NCBI RefSeq assembly: GCF_021049285.1
Contig: NZ_CP088017.1
Location: 372,001-436,000 of the forward strand
Length of the DNA: 64,000 nucleotides
Direction: 5' to 3'
Origin: Ruania halotolerans
GTDB taxonomy: Bacteria > Actinomycetota > Actinomycetes > Actinomycetales > Beutenbergiaceae
A model generated the notes under the pieces. It worked only from the letters and a program-made list of their open reading frames with translations. It did not search any database and was not told where the DNA came from. Position 1 is the stretch's first letter, and every line of letters starts with the position of its first letter. Of the stretch, positions 26,902 through 35,378 are shown in pieces. The position numbers and the translations under genes are program-made.

Positions 26902-28209
26902 TCAGCGAACTCCGAAGTTCCCTCGGATCGCGTCTCCAGGGTCACAGTCGTCCTTGATCCTTCGGAGGCGCTCGAGTGAGGCCGCCGGGAGGGCGTCGGC
27001 GAGCGACTCCGACGGGGTGAGGAACGTCATCGGCTTGCGCCCGCTCGTGGGGAGGGCTCCCGCAAGTTCGCGCTGCCGCGCCGTGATGGCGCCGTCAATC
27101 TCGGCCGTGGCGGGTACGCCGAAGAGGTACGCAGCGAACGGCTCGACGAGGGGGCCGTGCGGGTTGTCGGTCGGCTCCGTCAGCGCGCCTCCGAGCTGGC
27201 GGATCTGGACCACAAGCAGCGGAGACGTGGAGTGACTCGCGAGGACGTCTGCCGCGTCATCATCGAGACGGGTGAGTAGTTCCGCGCGTGATCGGCCGGG
27301 TGCGGGATCAGTGGGTTCGGCCGTGATGGATCCGATGTCGGCGACGCTGAGCAGGCCGCGGGTGTCGGCGATGGTCCCGCCAACGAGGTCGGCATCGTGG
27401 AGTAGCCGCCGTGCTGTCACCTCATCGCCGAGGAATGTCGTGTCGATCGCGATCATGGGGTCGGAGCCGGGGAACTGCAGGAGCTGAAGCCACGCGGTGA
27501 GTTCACGCGGTGCATCGGCGGTGATCTCCCGGAATGCGGTGATGACCTCGCGTGCACGCGCGCGCGGCCACAGCATCCGGCCACCGAACAGTGACGGCGC
27601 TTCGTGGAGGGCGATCTCCAGGCCTGTGACGATAGCGATGTCGCCCCCTCCACCGCCCATCGCCCAGAACAGATCCGGGTCCTCGGAGCGGCTGACCCTG
27701 CGCGCCTTGCCAGTTGCGTCGACGAGGTCGACTGCCGTCACGCTGTCGGCGATCCAGCCGTGCGTGCGCCCGAACCAGCTGAGGCCGCCACCCAGCGCCG
27801 CACCTGTCACGCTCACCACGGGCGAACTGCCGGGGAGGCCGGTGAGGCCGTGTACTGCGGCGGCCCGCTGGAGGGCGCCCGACTGTACCCCCGCACCGAT
27901 TCGTGCGACGCGGCGTTCGGGATGCACCTCGATGCCGGCGAGCTGGGACATGCGCACGAGGATCGCGCCGCTGGCCCGGCCGGTGGCGCCGTGCCCGCTC
28001 GGCTGTACGGCGAGCGGGACACCCGCGGATGCCGCGAATGTGACGAGAGCAGACACATCCGCGGTGTCCAAGGGGTCGACGACTGCGGCGGGCGATTGGG
28101 CGACCGCGAGGTTCCACGGCCGGTGCACGGTGGCATAGTCGGCGTCCTGAGGTAGCCAGACGCGGCCGCGCACGGCGGAGCGGAGGCGATCAAGTTCGGT
28201 GGTCGGCAT
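26902..28209 (-). CDS. FAD-linked oxidoreductase (VAO/BBE-like)
   Basis: A 435-residue flavoprotein. The PCMH-type FAD-binding domain spans about residues 25-200, with VQPSGHGATGRASGAILV (the His is the likely flavin-linking residue) and VTGAALGGGLSWFGRTHGW. The bicovalent Cys of berberine-bridge enzymes is not evident. The substrate domain follows and the end (RIKDDCDPGDAIRGNFGV) is a variant of the BBE C-terminal motif, lacking the usual Tyr-x-Asn-Tyr stretch. The substrate is unknown. GGAG lies 6-7 bp ahead of the ATG at 28209. It is divergent from an ECF41 sigma factor gene; ECF41 factors commonly control an adjacent oxidoreductase, and a matching promoter element is present between the two. 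Confidence 0.88.
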   Translation of the reverse strand: MPTTELDRLRSAVRGRVWLPQDADYATVHRPWNLAVAQSPAAVVDPLDTADVSALVTFAASAGVPLAVQPSGHGATGRASGAILVRMSQLAGIEVHPERRVARIGAGVQSGALQRAAAVHGLTGLPGSSPVVSVTGAALGGGLSWFGRTHGWIADSVTAVDLVDATGKARRVSRSEDPDLFWAMGGGGGDIAIVTGLEIALHEAPSLFGGRMLWPRARAREVITAFREITADAPRELTAWLQLLQFPGSDPMIAIDTTFLGDEVTARRLLHDADLVGGTIADTRGLLSVADIGSITAEPTDPAPGRSRAELLTRLDDDAADVLASHSTSPLLVVQIRQLGGALTEPTDNPHGPLVEPFAAYLFGVPATAEIDGAITARQRELAGALPTSGRKPMTFLTPSESLADALPAASLERLRRIKDDCDPGDAIRGNFGVR

Positions 28210-28251
28210 GGTGACTCCAAGTGATGTGGCGTAATGGGGTTTCACCTGTCA

Positions 28252-28278
28252 GTCGGGCGGCGGACTCAGAATGTGACA
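28252..28278 (-). promoter_or_regulatory. ECF41-type promoter candidate for the FAD oxidoreductase
   Basis: On the minus strand TGTCACA (28278-28272) is followed after 16 bp by CGAC (28255-28252). ECF41 promoters described in the literature have TGTCACA at -35 and CGTC at -10, so one -10 base differs. On the plus strand the same bases read TGTGACA, with CGTC 14 bp downstream. Confidence 0.5.
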
Positions 28279-28316
28279 CGCTGACCGCGAATCGTCGTGG
28301 AGGGAATGAGGATCGG

Positions 28317-29207
28317 ATGACCGGCTCGTCGTCCATCGACCAACTCGCCGAGGACTTCGCGCGGCAGCGACCGCGACTGCATGCGATAGCGCGCCGCGTG
28401 CTGGGATCCTCGTTTGCCGCTGACGACGCCGTCCAGGAGGCCTGGGTACGGCTACAGCGCGCGAACGGTGCGGACATCCGCAACCTCGAGGCCTGGCTCA
28501 CGACCGTGGTCTCGCGTGTGAGTATCGACCTGATCCGGCAGCGGGCGTCCTGGCGTGAGGACGCCGAGCTCGACGAGGTGACCGATGCGGCCGACTCCGC
28601 GACGACACCCGATGAGAGCGTCCAGCTCCGAGAGGACCTCGCGCTTGCGCTGGAGGTCGTGCTCGATGCGCTTGCTCCGCTTGAGCGCTTGTCCTTCGTG
28701 CTGCATGACGTGTTCGGTATGCCGTTCGAGGAGGTCGCGCCGATTCTTGAGCGGACGCCGGCGAACGCGCGTCAGCTCGCCTCGCGGGCACGAGCCCGGC
28801 TCCGCCGCGTCGACGTCACCGAGGTGCGACGACTCCAGTCAGCGGCAGTCGATGACTTCCTCACAGCGGCGCGGGAGGGTGACTTCGGCCGCCTGTTACA
28901 GCTGCTGGATCCAGAGGTGGAACTGCGCGCCGATCACGGCGCGGTCGCTCTCGCCACCTCGGGTTCCGCGTACGGCGCGCCACTCCTCGAGGGACGGATC
29001 CGTGGTGCCGACGCCGTCGCCCGGGTATTTGCAGGGCGGGCCGCACTCGCCTACGTGGCCCTCATCGATGGCGTGCCCTCGCTCGTGTATGCCGCCGACG
29101 GCTCTGTGCAGGCTGCCTACCTCATTCGCTTCCGCGAGGGGGTCATCGAGGCATTGGATGTGATCGCCGATCGGAGCGTGCTCACCAGTCTCGACGTCAC
29201 CGCCTGA
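28317..29207 (+). CDS. ECF41-group sigma factor with SnoaL-like C-terminal domain
   Basis: A 296-residue RNA polymerase sigma factor. Sigma-2 (about 8-75; LGSSFAADDAVQEAWVRLQ) and sigma-4 (about 110-165; LERLSFVLHDVFGMPFEEVAPIL) are followed by a SnoaL/NTF2-like domain (about 180-296), which defines the ECF41 group. In that group the C-terminal domain modulates activity in place of an anti-sigma factor. The start at 28317 was chosen for length and for the purine-rich GGAGGGAATGAGG just upstream. It is divergent from the FAD oxidoreductase gene, its probable target. A distal two-component system follows in convergent orientation. Confidence 0.92.
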   Translation: MTGSSSIDQLAEDFARQRPRLHAIARRVLGSSFAADDAVQEAWVRLQRANGADIRNLEAWLTTVVSRVSIDLIRQRASWREDAELDEVTDAADSATTPDESVQLREDLALALEVVLDALAPLERLSFVLHDVFGMPFEEVAPILERTPANARQLASRARARLRRVDVTEVRRLQSAAVDDFLTAAREGDFGRLLQLLDPEVELRADHGAVALATSGSAYGAPLLEGRIRGADAVARVFAGRAALAYVALIDGVPSLVYAADGSVQAAYLIRFREGVIEALDVIADRSVLTSLDVTA

Positions 29208-29226
29208 GACCGGCGGCCCGGCCGCC

Positions 29227-29886
29227 TCACGTCAGACCGGACTCGCGGGCGAGGATTGCCGCCTGCACCCGGGACCGGCAGCCGAGCTTGGCCAGCACCC
29301 GGGACACGTGCGATTTGGTGGTGGCCTCGGTGATATGCAGAGCCCGGCTGATCTCCTGGTTCGACGAACCTCGTCCGATGCAGGCGAGGACCTCACGCTC
29401 GCGTGCGGTCAGTTCGCTGAACTGCCCGGGATCGGCCGCTCCACTCGTCTCGTTCGGGCCGGGCCGTGAATCGACGAATGCGTGGAGCAGCGTCCTGGTC
29501 ACTTCCGGCGCCACCACACCTTCGCCGGCCGCCACCCGGTGCACGGCATCGATCAACTCCGGTCCGCCGCTCGTCTTCAGCAGGAACCCGGCCGCTCCGG
29601 CACGCAGCGCCGCCACCACGTACTCGTCCAGGTCGAAGGTGGTGAGCACCAGCACGTGGGCGCTGCCGACGGCGACGATCTCCTGGGTGGCCTGCACGCC
29701 GTCCATCCGGGGCATCCGGATATCCATCAGCACCACATCCGGGCGCAATGCGCGAGCGTTGGCCACCGCGGTCTCACCGTCGGCGGCCTCGCCGATCACC
29801 TCGATTCGCTCGTCGGCCTCAAGGAGTAACCGGAGCCCGGCGCGCACCGCACCATGGTCGTCGGCCACCAGCACGCGGATCGTCAC
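29227..29886 (-). CDS. NarL/LuxR-family response regulator
   Basis: A 219-residue regulator starting at GTG 29886. The receiver domain (1-120) has the acidic pocket VADDHG, the phospho-acceptor Asp in VVLMDIRMPRMDG, the Thr in VLVLTTFD and the Lys in GFLLKTSG. The LuxR-type helix-turn-helix (155-215) reads LTAREREVLACIGRGSSNQEISRALHITEATTKSHV. Its start overlaps the stop of the upstream kinase gene by 4 bp (GTGA), so both are co-expressed. The regulated genes and stimulus are not evident from the surroundings. Confidence 0.94.
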   Translation of the reverse strand: MTIRVLVADDHGAVRAGLRLLLEADERIEVIGEAADGETAVANARALRPDVVLMDIRMPRMDGVQATQEIVAVGSAHVLVLTTFDLDEYVVAALRAGAAGFLLKTSGGPELIDAVHRVAAGEGVVAPEVTRTLLHAFVDSRPGPNETSGAADPGQFSELTAREREVLACIGRGSSNQEISRALHITEATTKSHVSRVLAKLGCRSRVQAAILARESGLT

Positions 29887-31070
29887 GACGCCCGACCAGT
29901 CATGGGCAGAACGGCCCGCACCGTCCAGGTGCCTTCGCGCGGGCCGGCCACGCACACGCCGCCGACGGCGTCGGCTCGTTCGGCCAGGATGTCCACCCCA
30001 AGTCCCTGCCCGGGTACGGCATCCGATGCGATCTGGTTGCGAACCTCGAGCTCAAGGCGCTGTTCCCCGGCGAGCAGCCGGACCTGCGGGGGACCGGTGC
30101 CGTGTTTGCTGGCATTGGTCAGACTCTCCTGAAGGATGCGGTAGGCGGTCTGGTCCACCGCCGTCGGCAGGGTGGCCGCGGCGCCGGACCGTTCCAGCGT
30201 TCCGCCGTGGCCGGCCACGAGGTTCCGAACCGCTTCGAGATCGGAGATGCGTGCCGGTGAGCGTTCCGGTCGGCCGCCTCGGAGCAGGCCGATCATGGTG
30301 CGCATCTCGGTCAGTGCCGTCACACTCGATGAACGGATCTGGGCGAGGCTGCGGTGTTCGATTCCCGTGTGAGCGCTGGCGCCACCCGATCGGTTCAGTC
30401 CGGCTTCGGCGTACAGGGCGATCGCGGAGAGATTGCCTGCCACCGCATCGTGCAGGTCACGCGCCATCCGCTCACGCTCATCGCGCAGCGCCTCCTCCTG
30501 CTGCATCGAGGCGATCCGCGCGAGATCGTCCGCGCGCGCCGAGGCCAGATCGGCGAGCTCCTTCTGCCGGCGTACCGACGTCCCCCACCAGACGGGCGTG
30601 GCGAGTATGGCGAAGGCTTGCAGGCCCATCCATAGGCCCGCGCGCACCTCATGGTGGATCGCCCACGCGAGCACGGTTGAGCCAGCGATGATCATGGCCG
30701 TGGCCATGAACAGCCGGCGTACAGCACGCTCGGAACCGACCAGGGCCAGCGTGTAGAGCAGGTCGATCAGCACCAGCAGCACGCCGAGGCTCCCGCCGAT
30801 CGCAAGGTCGGCGGCGAAGACGAGGACCCCCAGGGTGAGCATGGCGACCGGGTGCCGGTGCTTTCCGAGCATCACCAGGGCGCCGATCAGCAGTGGCGGG
30901 ATGTGCCACCACCCCGGGCCACCCGTGACCGGGGCATCGCTGACCACCGGCCCCATCCCGATGCCGAGGGCGAACAGACCAACGGCAGTCACCGCCACAG
31001 CATCGCTGAGCGCCCGGCGCCACGCCGTACCGCGCACGCTGCGGCGCCACGCCGTGATCCATCTGTCCAC
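29883..31070 (-). CDS. Sensor histidine kinase, HisKA_3 type
   Basis: A 395-residue membrane kinase. About five membrane helices occupy residues 20-150 (VAVTAVGLFALGIGMGPVV, GVLVFAADLAIGGSLGVLLV). A coiled linker leads to the phospho-acceptor His in MARDLHDAVAGNLSAIALYA, then an HATPase domain with the N box ILQESLTNASKHG and the G box GLGVDILAERADAVGG. There is no large extracytoplasmic sensor, so it probably senses through the membrane region. The GTG at 31070 is preferred as start because it precedes the first membrane helix closely, but its ribosome binding site is weak. It pairs with the overlapping NarL-type regulator. Confidence 0.9.
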   Translation of the reverse strand: MDRWITAWRRSVRGTAWRRALSDAVAVTAVGLFALGIGMGPVVSDAPVTGGPGWWHIPPLLIGALVMLGKHRHPVAMLTLGVLVFAADLAIGGSLGVLLVLIDLLYTLALVGSERAVRRLFMATAMIIAGSTVLAWAIHHEVRAGLWMGLQAFAILATPVWWGTSVRRQKELADLASARADDLARIASMQQEEALRDERERMARDLHDAVAGNLSAIALYAEAGLNRSGGASAHTGIEHRSLAQIRSSSVTALTEMRTMIGLLRGGRPERSPARISDLEAVRNLVAGHGGTLERSGAAATLPTAVDQTAYRILQESLTNASKHGTGPPQVRLLAGEQRLELEVRNQIASDAVPGQGLGVDILAERADAVGGVCVAGPREGTWTVRAVLPMTGRAS

Positions 31071-31180
31071 CCGACCATTCTCACTCGCGCCGGGCGCTGC
31101 GCGGATGCGACGAAAGTGTGAGGCCGGAACCGGCCGATGGGGCGATGACTGCCATGGTCGCTGCCACGCAGGCTGACACC

Positions 31181-31999
31181 ATGACCCTCCCGCTGCTCGG
31201 CACTCTCGCTGCACTCGCCTTGGTGGATTCCACCAGCTTCGGCACGCTGCTGATCCCGATCTGGCTGATGCTCACCCCGGGGCGGCTGCGGCCGGGCCGG
31301 ATTCTGGTGTTCCTTGCCGTTGTTGCGCTCTTCTACTTCGGGATGGGACTTCTCCTCCTGGCTGGTGCCGACTCCCTGATGGCCGCCCTCGAACAGGATT
31401 CACCGGTGCTGATGTATGGCCAGTTGGTGCTCGGCGCCGCGCTGTTCGCGGGGGCATTCTTCGTCGGCCGGGAACCGAAGAATGCGGTCGTTCCGCAGCG
31501 CAACGGCCAATCCTGGGCCGACGGTGCCAGTGCCAGTGCCAGTGCCAGTGCCAGTGCCGACGGTGTGGTCGGCACCGCGCCACCGGTGACCGGTCGGCTC
31601 GCCCGCTGGCGGGAGCGCACCCTCACCGCCGAAGGGCGCGGGGGCTGGCTGGCGTTGATCGGGCTGGCGCTGGGTGCGGCCACGCTCGAGGTGGCGACGA
31701 TGCTGCCGTACCTGGGCGCCGTCGGGATGCTCACCGCCGCCGATCTCACCGCCACCGAGCGGGTGTTGTTGCTGACCGGGTACTGCCTGGTGATGGTGCT
31801 GCCTGCGCTGGTCCTGCTCGGCGGGCGGATCGCTGCTCGCCGGATGATGGAACCCCTGCTCACCCGAGTGTCCACGTGGATGGCGAAATCGTCGGGCGAG
31901 ACCATCGGCTGGGTGATGGGCATCGCCGGGTTCCTGCTGCTACGCGATGCGGCCACGCGGATCGGGTTGCTCGAACAGTTCGGAATTTCACTCTCCTGA
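31181..31999 (+). CDS. GAP-family (Sap-like) membrane protein
   Basis: A 272-residue integral membrane protein of the GAP/Sap type, related to the LysE superfamily and linked in mycobacteria to export of surface glycolipids (family knowledge). About six membrane helices form two blocks of three: residues 1-90 (GTLAALALVDSTSFGTLLIP) and 155-270 (LALGAATLEVATMLPYLGAVGM). They are joined by a cytoplasmic loop containing (AS)n from a hexanucleotide repeat. ATG 31145 is an alternative start with a better purine stretch (GGGG). The gene is divergent from the histidine kinase gene. Confidence 0.8.
   Translation: MTLPLLGTLAALALVDSTSFGTLLIPIWLMLTPGRLRPGRILVFLAVVALFYFGMGLLLLAGADSLMAALEQDSPVLMYGQLVLGAALFAGAFFVGREPKNAVVPQRNGQSWADGASASASASASADGVVGTAPPVTGRLARWRERTLTAEGRGGWLALIGLALGAATLEVATMLPYLGAVGMLTAADLTATERVLLLTGYCLVMVLPALVLLGGRIAARRMMEPLLTRVSTWMAKSSGETIGWVMGIAGFLLLRDAATRIGLLEQFGISLS
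31524..31558 (+). repeat. Hexanucleotide microsatellite (GTGCCA x5.8)
   Basis: Five complete GTGCCA units plus five bases of a sixth lie in the loop-coding part of the GAP-family gene and give an Ala-Ser repeat. Copy-number change would stay in frame. Confidence 0.9.
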
Positions 32000-32125
32000 G
32001 GTCGGTACTCGCAGGCCCGCGCACAACTGACGGGTAGACGTCGAGGTGCGCGGTCAGGGCACCGGGCTCTACGCATGACCGTCAATGGTGAACGGCCCGG
32101 GCCGTGCGGTGGAAGGAGCGCCAGG

Positions 32126-32146
32126 TGAAACGATTGGACCGATTCA
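32126..32146. promoter_or_regulatory. Weak operator candidate before GH42 gene
   Basis: An imperfect palindrome with TGAA/TTCA ends and a LacI-like AAACGATT core, and with CGATT repeated. It lies 26 bp before the GH42 start. The rest of the 172-bp spacer shows no clear promoter. Confidence 0.25.
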
Positions 32147-32171
32147 CAAGTGCGTGAATACGCTGGGCGCC

Positions 32172-34232
32172 ATGGCCGACGACGTCTCCTCACCTGAACC
32201 CACCACTCCCGCGACGCCGGCCACCCCGAGCTGGCCGATCGGCCTGACCGTGATGGGTTACGGCGGTGATTACAACCCCGAGCAGTGGCCGATGGAGGTC
32301 CGCCTCGAGGACATCGCGCTGATGCGTGAGGCCGGCGTGAACCTGGTCAGTCTGGCGATCTTCTCCTGGGCCACCATCGAGCCGCGCGAGGGCCGCTACG
32401 ACTGGACCTGGTTGGACAACATCCTGGACCGGCTCCAAGCTGCCGGGGTCAAGGTGGCCCTGGCCTCGGCCACCGCTTCCCCGCCGCCATGGCTGACGGC
32501 GAATCACCCGGAGATTCTGCCCCGCACCGCCGAGGGCGTGGTGCTCAGCCAGGGTGGCCGGCAGTCCTACGCTCCCTCCTCTCCGGTCTATCGCGACTAT
32601 GCGGTGAAAATGGCCACCGCGATGGCGCAGCGATATGCCGAGCACCCGGCGCTCGCGCTGTGGCACATCGACAATGAGATCGGCTGTCACGTTCCGCACG
32701 ACTACTCCGAGTCCGCGCAGCGGGCGTTCCGGACGTGGCTGCGCCGCAAGTACCGCACCATCGACCGGTTGAACGACGCCTGGGGAACGGCGTTCTGGTC
32801 CCAGCGGTACAGCGCCTTCAAGGATGTGCTGCCCCCGTTGGCCGCACCGACCTACGCCAACCCCACTCAGCAGCTCGACTTCGCCCGGTTCTCCTCGGAC
32901 ACGCTGCTCGACTACTACAAGAAGCTGCGCGACGCCGTCCGTCCGATCACCCCGCAGGTGCCCTCCACCACCAACTTCATGGTGAACCTGAGCACCAAGT
33001 GGATGGACTACTACCGGTGGGCCCGCGAGGTGGATGTGGTGGCCACCGACCACTACACGATCGCCGACGACCCGGAGCGCGAGATCGACCTGGCCCTGGC
33101 CGCCGATATGACCCGCGGCGTGGCCGGCGGCAAGCCGTGGATCCTGATGGAGCACTCCACCGGCGCAGTGAACTGGCAGCCCCGCAACCGTGCCAAGGGG
33201 CCGGGCGAGATGGTGCGCAACTCCCTCGCACACGTGGCGCGCGGCGCGGACTCGGTGATGTTCTTCCAGTTTCGGCAGTCGAAGGCAGGCGCAGAGAAGT
33301 TCCACTCGGCCTTGGTGCCGCATGCCGGCCGGGAATCGGCCATCTGGCGCGAAAGCGTGCGCCTGGGTGAGATGCTCGCGAGCCTGAGCGACGTCGTCGG
33401 CTCGCGGGTGCACGCACGTGTTGCCCTCCTGTTCGATTACCAGGCGTGGTGGGCGTGCGAGCTGGACTCCCACCCCAGTGAAGACGTCACCTACGGCGAC
33501 CGGCTCCGCGCGATCTATCGCGAGCTGTGGCGCCGCGGCGTGACCGCGGATGTGGTGCAGCCCGGCTCCGACCTGAGCGAATACGACCTCATCGTGGCCC
33601 CGACGCTCTACCTCGTCACCGATAGCGACGCCGCGAATGTGGCAGCGGCCGCCGAGCGCGGCGCCACCGTGCTGATCACGTACTTCTCTGGAATCGTCGA
33701 CGAGAACGATCACGTCCACCTCGGCGGCTACCCTGGTGCGTTCCGCGACCTGCTCGGGGTGCGCACCGACGAGTTCTTCCCCCTGTTGGCGGGCGAGCAG
33801 GTCACCTTGGACGACGGCACGACGGCGGACGTATGGACCGAGCGGGTGGAGGTCACCACGGCCGAGGTGGTGCGCTCCTTCACCGACGGCCCGCTGCCGG
33901 GCGGTCCGGCCGTCACCAGGAATGCCGTGGGTGAGGGTACTGCCTGGTACGTGGCCACCCGCCAGGACGAGGCCGGTACCGCCGCCGTGATCGAGCAGGT
34001 GCTCGCCGAATCCGGTGTGAGCCCGGCTGCCGAGACGGTGCCGGGTGTCGAGGTGGTCCGGCGCGTCGCACAGCACAGCGAGGACGGCGGCCGCAGCTTC
34101 CTCTTCGTGCTCAACCACACCGACGCTGAAGTCACTGTCGAGGCATCGGGGACGGACCTGGTCTCCGGTGTCGCAGTCACCGGTTCAGCGGCGGTGCCTG
34201 CTCATGGGGTGGCGGTGGTGGCCGAGGGCTGA
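32172..34232 (+). CDS. GH42 beta-galactosidase
   Basis: A 686-residue cytoplasmic enzyme of glycoside hydrolase family 42, hydrolysing beta-D-galactosides such as galacto-oligosaccharides from plant galactans. The barrel begins VMGYGGDYNPEQWP. The acid/base is E169 in LWHIDNEIGCH and the nucleophile is E327 in KPWILMEHSTGAVNWQ. The trimerisation domain (about 395-610) and the small C-terminal beta domain (SFLFVLNHTDAEVTVE) are present, so it is full length. There is no signal peptide. The ATG at 32172 is taken because the conserved fold starts 20 residues later; no strong ribosome binding site is seen. Its end overlaps the convergent marR gene by 31 bp. Confidence 0.93.
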   Translation: MADDVSSPEPTTPATPATPSWPIGLTVMGYGGDYNPEQWPMEVRLEDIALMREAGVNLVSLAIFSWATIEPREGRYDWTWLDNILDRLQAAGVKVALASATASPPPWLTANHPEILPRTAEGVVLSQGGRQSYAPSSPVYRDYAVKMATAMAQRYAEHPALALWHIDNEIGCHVPHDYSESAQRAFRTWLRRKYRTIDRLNDAWGTAFWSQRYSAFKDVLPPLAAPTYANPTQQLDFARFSSDTLLDYYKKLRDAVRPITPQVPSTTNFMVNLSTKWMDYYRWAREVDVVATDHYTIADDPEREIDLALAADMTRGVAGGKPWILMEHSTGAVNWQPRNRAKGPGEMVRNSLAHVARGADSVMFFQFRQSKAGAEKFHSALVPHAGRESAIWRESVRLGEMLASLSDVVGSRVHARVALLFDYQAWWACELDSHPSEDVTYGDRLRAIYRELWRRGVTADVVQPGSDLSEYDLIVAPTLYLVTDSDAANVAAAAERGATVLITYFSGIVDENDHVHLGGYPGAFRDLLGVRTDEFFPLLAGEQVTLDDGTTADVWTERVEVTTAEVVRSFTDGPLPGGPAVTRNAVGEGTAWYVATRQDEAGTAAVIEQVLAESGVSPAAETVPGVEVVRRVAQHSEDGGRSFLFVLNHTDAEVTVEASGTDLVSGVAVTGSAAVPAHGVAVVAEG

Positions 34233-34744
34233 TCGCCCTCGCCGGCACCTTCGCCCGGGACGGCTTCCGCACGTTCGCCGGTGCGGCGCAGGTGGGCGCT
34301 CATGGCGTCCAGGAAGGTCACGACGGCGTCCCGGCAGTGCTCGGGCACGTCGCCCGCGATACGTGCCATCTCTGCATGCATCGCCCCTAGGTGATGGTGC
34401 ACTTCGGTATGCGCATGGGCTGTTGCCCGGAGCACCACCTTGCGCCGGTCCTGCGGGTGCGGTGCGCGTTCGAGGTGCCCGTAGCCGGCCAGGCGATCCA
34501 CCAAGGTGGTCACCGACGGGGTGGAAATCTCCAGCAGTGACGCCAGGTCGCGCGGCGTGAGCGGACGTTCGGTGCGCTCGGCGGCGATCACATGCCGCAG
34601 TGCCTGCACGTCCGTGACATTCATTCCCATCGTGCGCACCAGGCGCCGACGCAGGGCGTCGTCCGCCTCGCGGAATCGGCGCACGGCGGCGAGGATGGTG
34701 AGACCACGGTCGGTCTCGGCGTACCAGTAGCCCTGCTCCGGCAT
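34202..34744 (-). CDS. MarR-family regulator of the carotenoid operon (CrtR-like)
   Basis: A 180-residue MarR-type winged-helix protein. The core has TPRDLASLLEISTPSVTTLVDRLAGYGHLERAPHPQDRRKVVLRAT, the recognition helix and wing. It is divergent from the idi-crt operon, the same arrangement as CrtR in Corynebacterium glutamicum, a MarR repressor of crt genes that responds to isoprenoid diphosphates such as GGPP. A 19-bp palindrome in the shared promoter is the likely operator. Start choice is uncertain: ATG 34744 gives the compact protein, while GTG 34768 and GTG 34783 are in frame and AGAGGG lies just before GTG 34768. The C-terminal ~25 residues are an acidic, low-complexity tail. Confidence 0.88.
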   Translation of the reverse strand: MPEQGYWYAETDRGLTILAAVRRFREADDALRRRLVRTMGMNVTDVQALRHVIAAERTERPLTPRDLASLLEISTPSVTTLVDRLAGYGHLERAPHPQDRRKVVLRATAHAHTEVHHHLGAMHAEMARIAGDVPEHCRDAVVTFLDAMSAHLRRTGERAEAVPGEGAGEGDQPSATTATP

Positions 34745-34795
34745 GGGTTCGATGTTACGGGGATCCACCGTCCCTCTTTTCACTCAGCGCGCTTA

Positions 34796-34814
34796 TTGTT
34801 AGATTATCTAGCAA
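34796..34814. promoter_or_regulatory. MarR/CrtR operator over the idi-crt promoter
   Basis: A 19-bp palindrome, TTGTTAGATTATCTAGCAA, with only one unmatched pair outside the centre. It overlaps a weak promoter (TTTTCA at 34777, 17 bp, TAGATT at 34800) for idi. This is the only AT-rich stretch between the divergent genes. Confidence 0.75.
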
Positions 34815-34829
34815 TCGAAGGGAGTGTCC

Positions 34830-35378
34830 ATGGAGACGGGCGACCACGTGGTCCTGCTCGATGAGGACGGCCACGCATCGGGCACTGCACTGCGCAGGGA
34901 CGTCCATCACGAGACCACCCCGCTGCACCTGGCCTTCTCCTGCTATGCGTTCGACGCAGAAGGTCGCGTACTGCTCACTCGCCGTGCCCTGACCAAGCGG
35001 GCCTGGCCAGGGGTATGGACGAACTCCTGGTGCGGTCACCCTCGCCCCGGTGAGGATTTCCATCGCGCGGTGCAGCGCCGTGGCGCTGAGGAGCTGGGGG
35101 TCACAGTGGGTCCCGTGCACGAGGTGCTCGGCGACTTCCGCTATCGCGCTGTGGACGATTCCGGTGTGGTGGAGAACGAGTATTGCCCGGTGTACGCGAC
35201 GCGCCTCGACGTAGACCCGGTGCCTCACCCGGACGAGGTGATGGCGTGGCGTTGGGTGCCGTGGTCGGATGCGCTGGCCCTGGCCCGGCACGCGCCGTGG
35301 GCAGTGAGCCCGTGGATGGCAGCCCAGGCGCCTCTCCTGGCCGCGCAGCGCACTGCAGGGTTGGCGTGGGCGACATGA
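34830..35378 (+). CDS. idi: Isopentenyl-diphosphate delta-isomerase, type I
   Basis: A 182-residue Nudix-fold enzyme that interconverts isopentenyl and dimethylallyl diphosphate, supplying the starter for carotenoid chains and, in C50 pathways, the extra C5 units. It shows the type I motifs TNSWCGHPRPGE (catalytic Cys) and the Glu-rich EYCPVY (catalytic Glu and Tyr). ATG 34830 lies 6 bp after GAAGGGAG and is preferred over GTG 34824. It is the first gene of the carotenoid operon, and its stop overlaps crtE by 4 bp (ATGA). It is predicted to be repressed by the divergent MarR protein. Confidence 0.95.
   Translation: METGDHVVLLDEDGHASGTALRRDVHHETTPLHLAFSCYAFDAEGRVLLTRRALTKRAWPGVWTNSWCGHPRPGEDFHRAVQRRGAEELGVTVGPVHEVLGDFRYRAVDDSGVVENEYCPVYATRLDVDPVPHPDEVMAWRWVPWSDALALARHAPWAVSPWMAAQAPLLAAQRTAGLAWAT

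Noticed and set aside
32190-34118. A 642-codon antisense frame over the GH42 gene
   Set aside because: It is a shadow frame. The plus strand carries both catalytic glutamates and a full-length GH42 protein.
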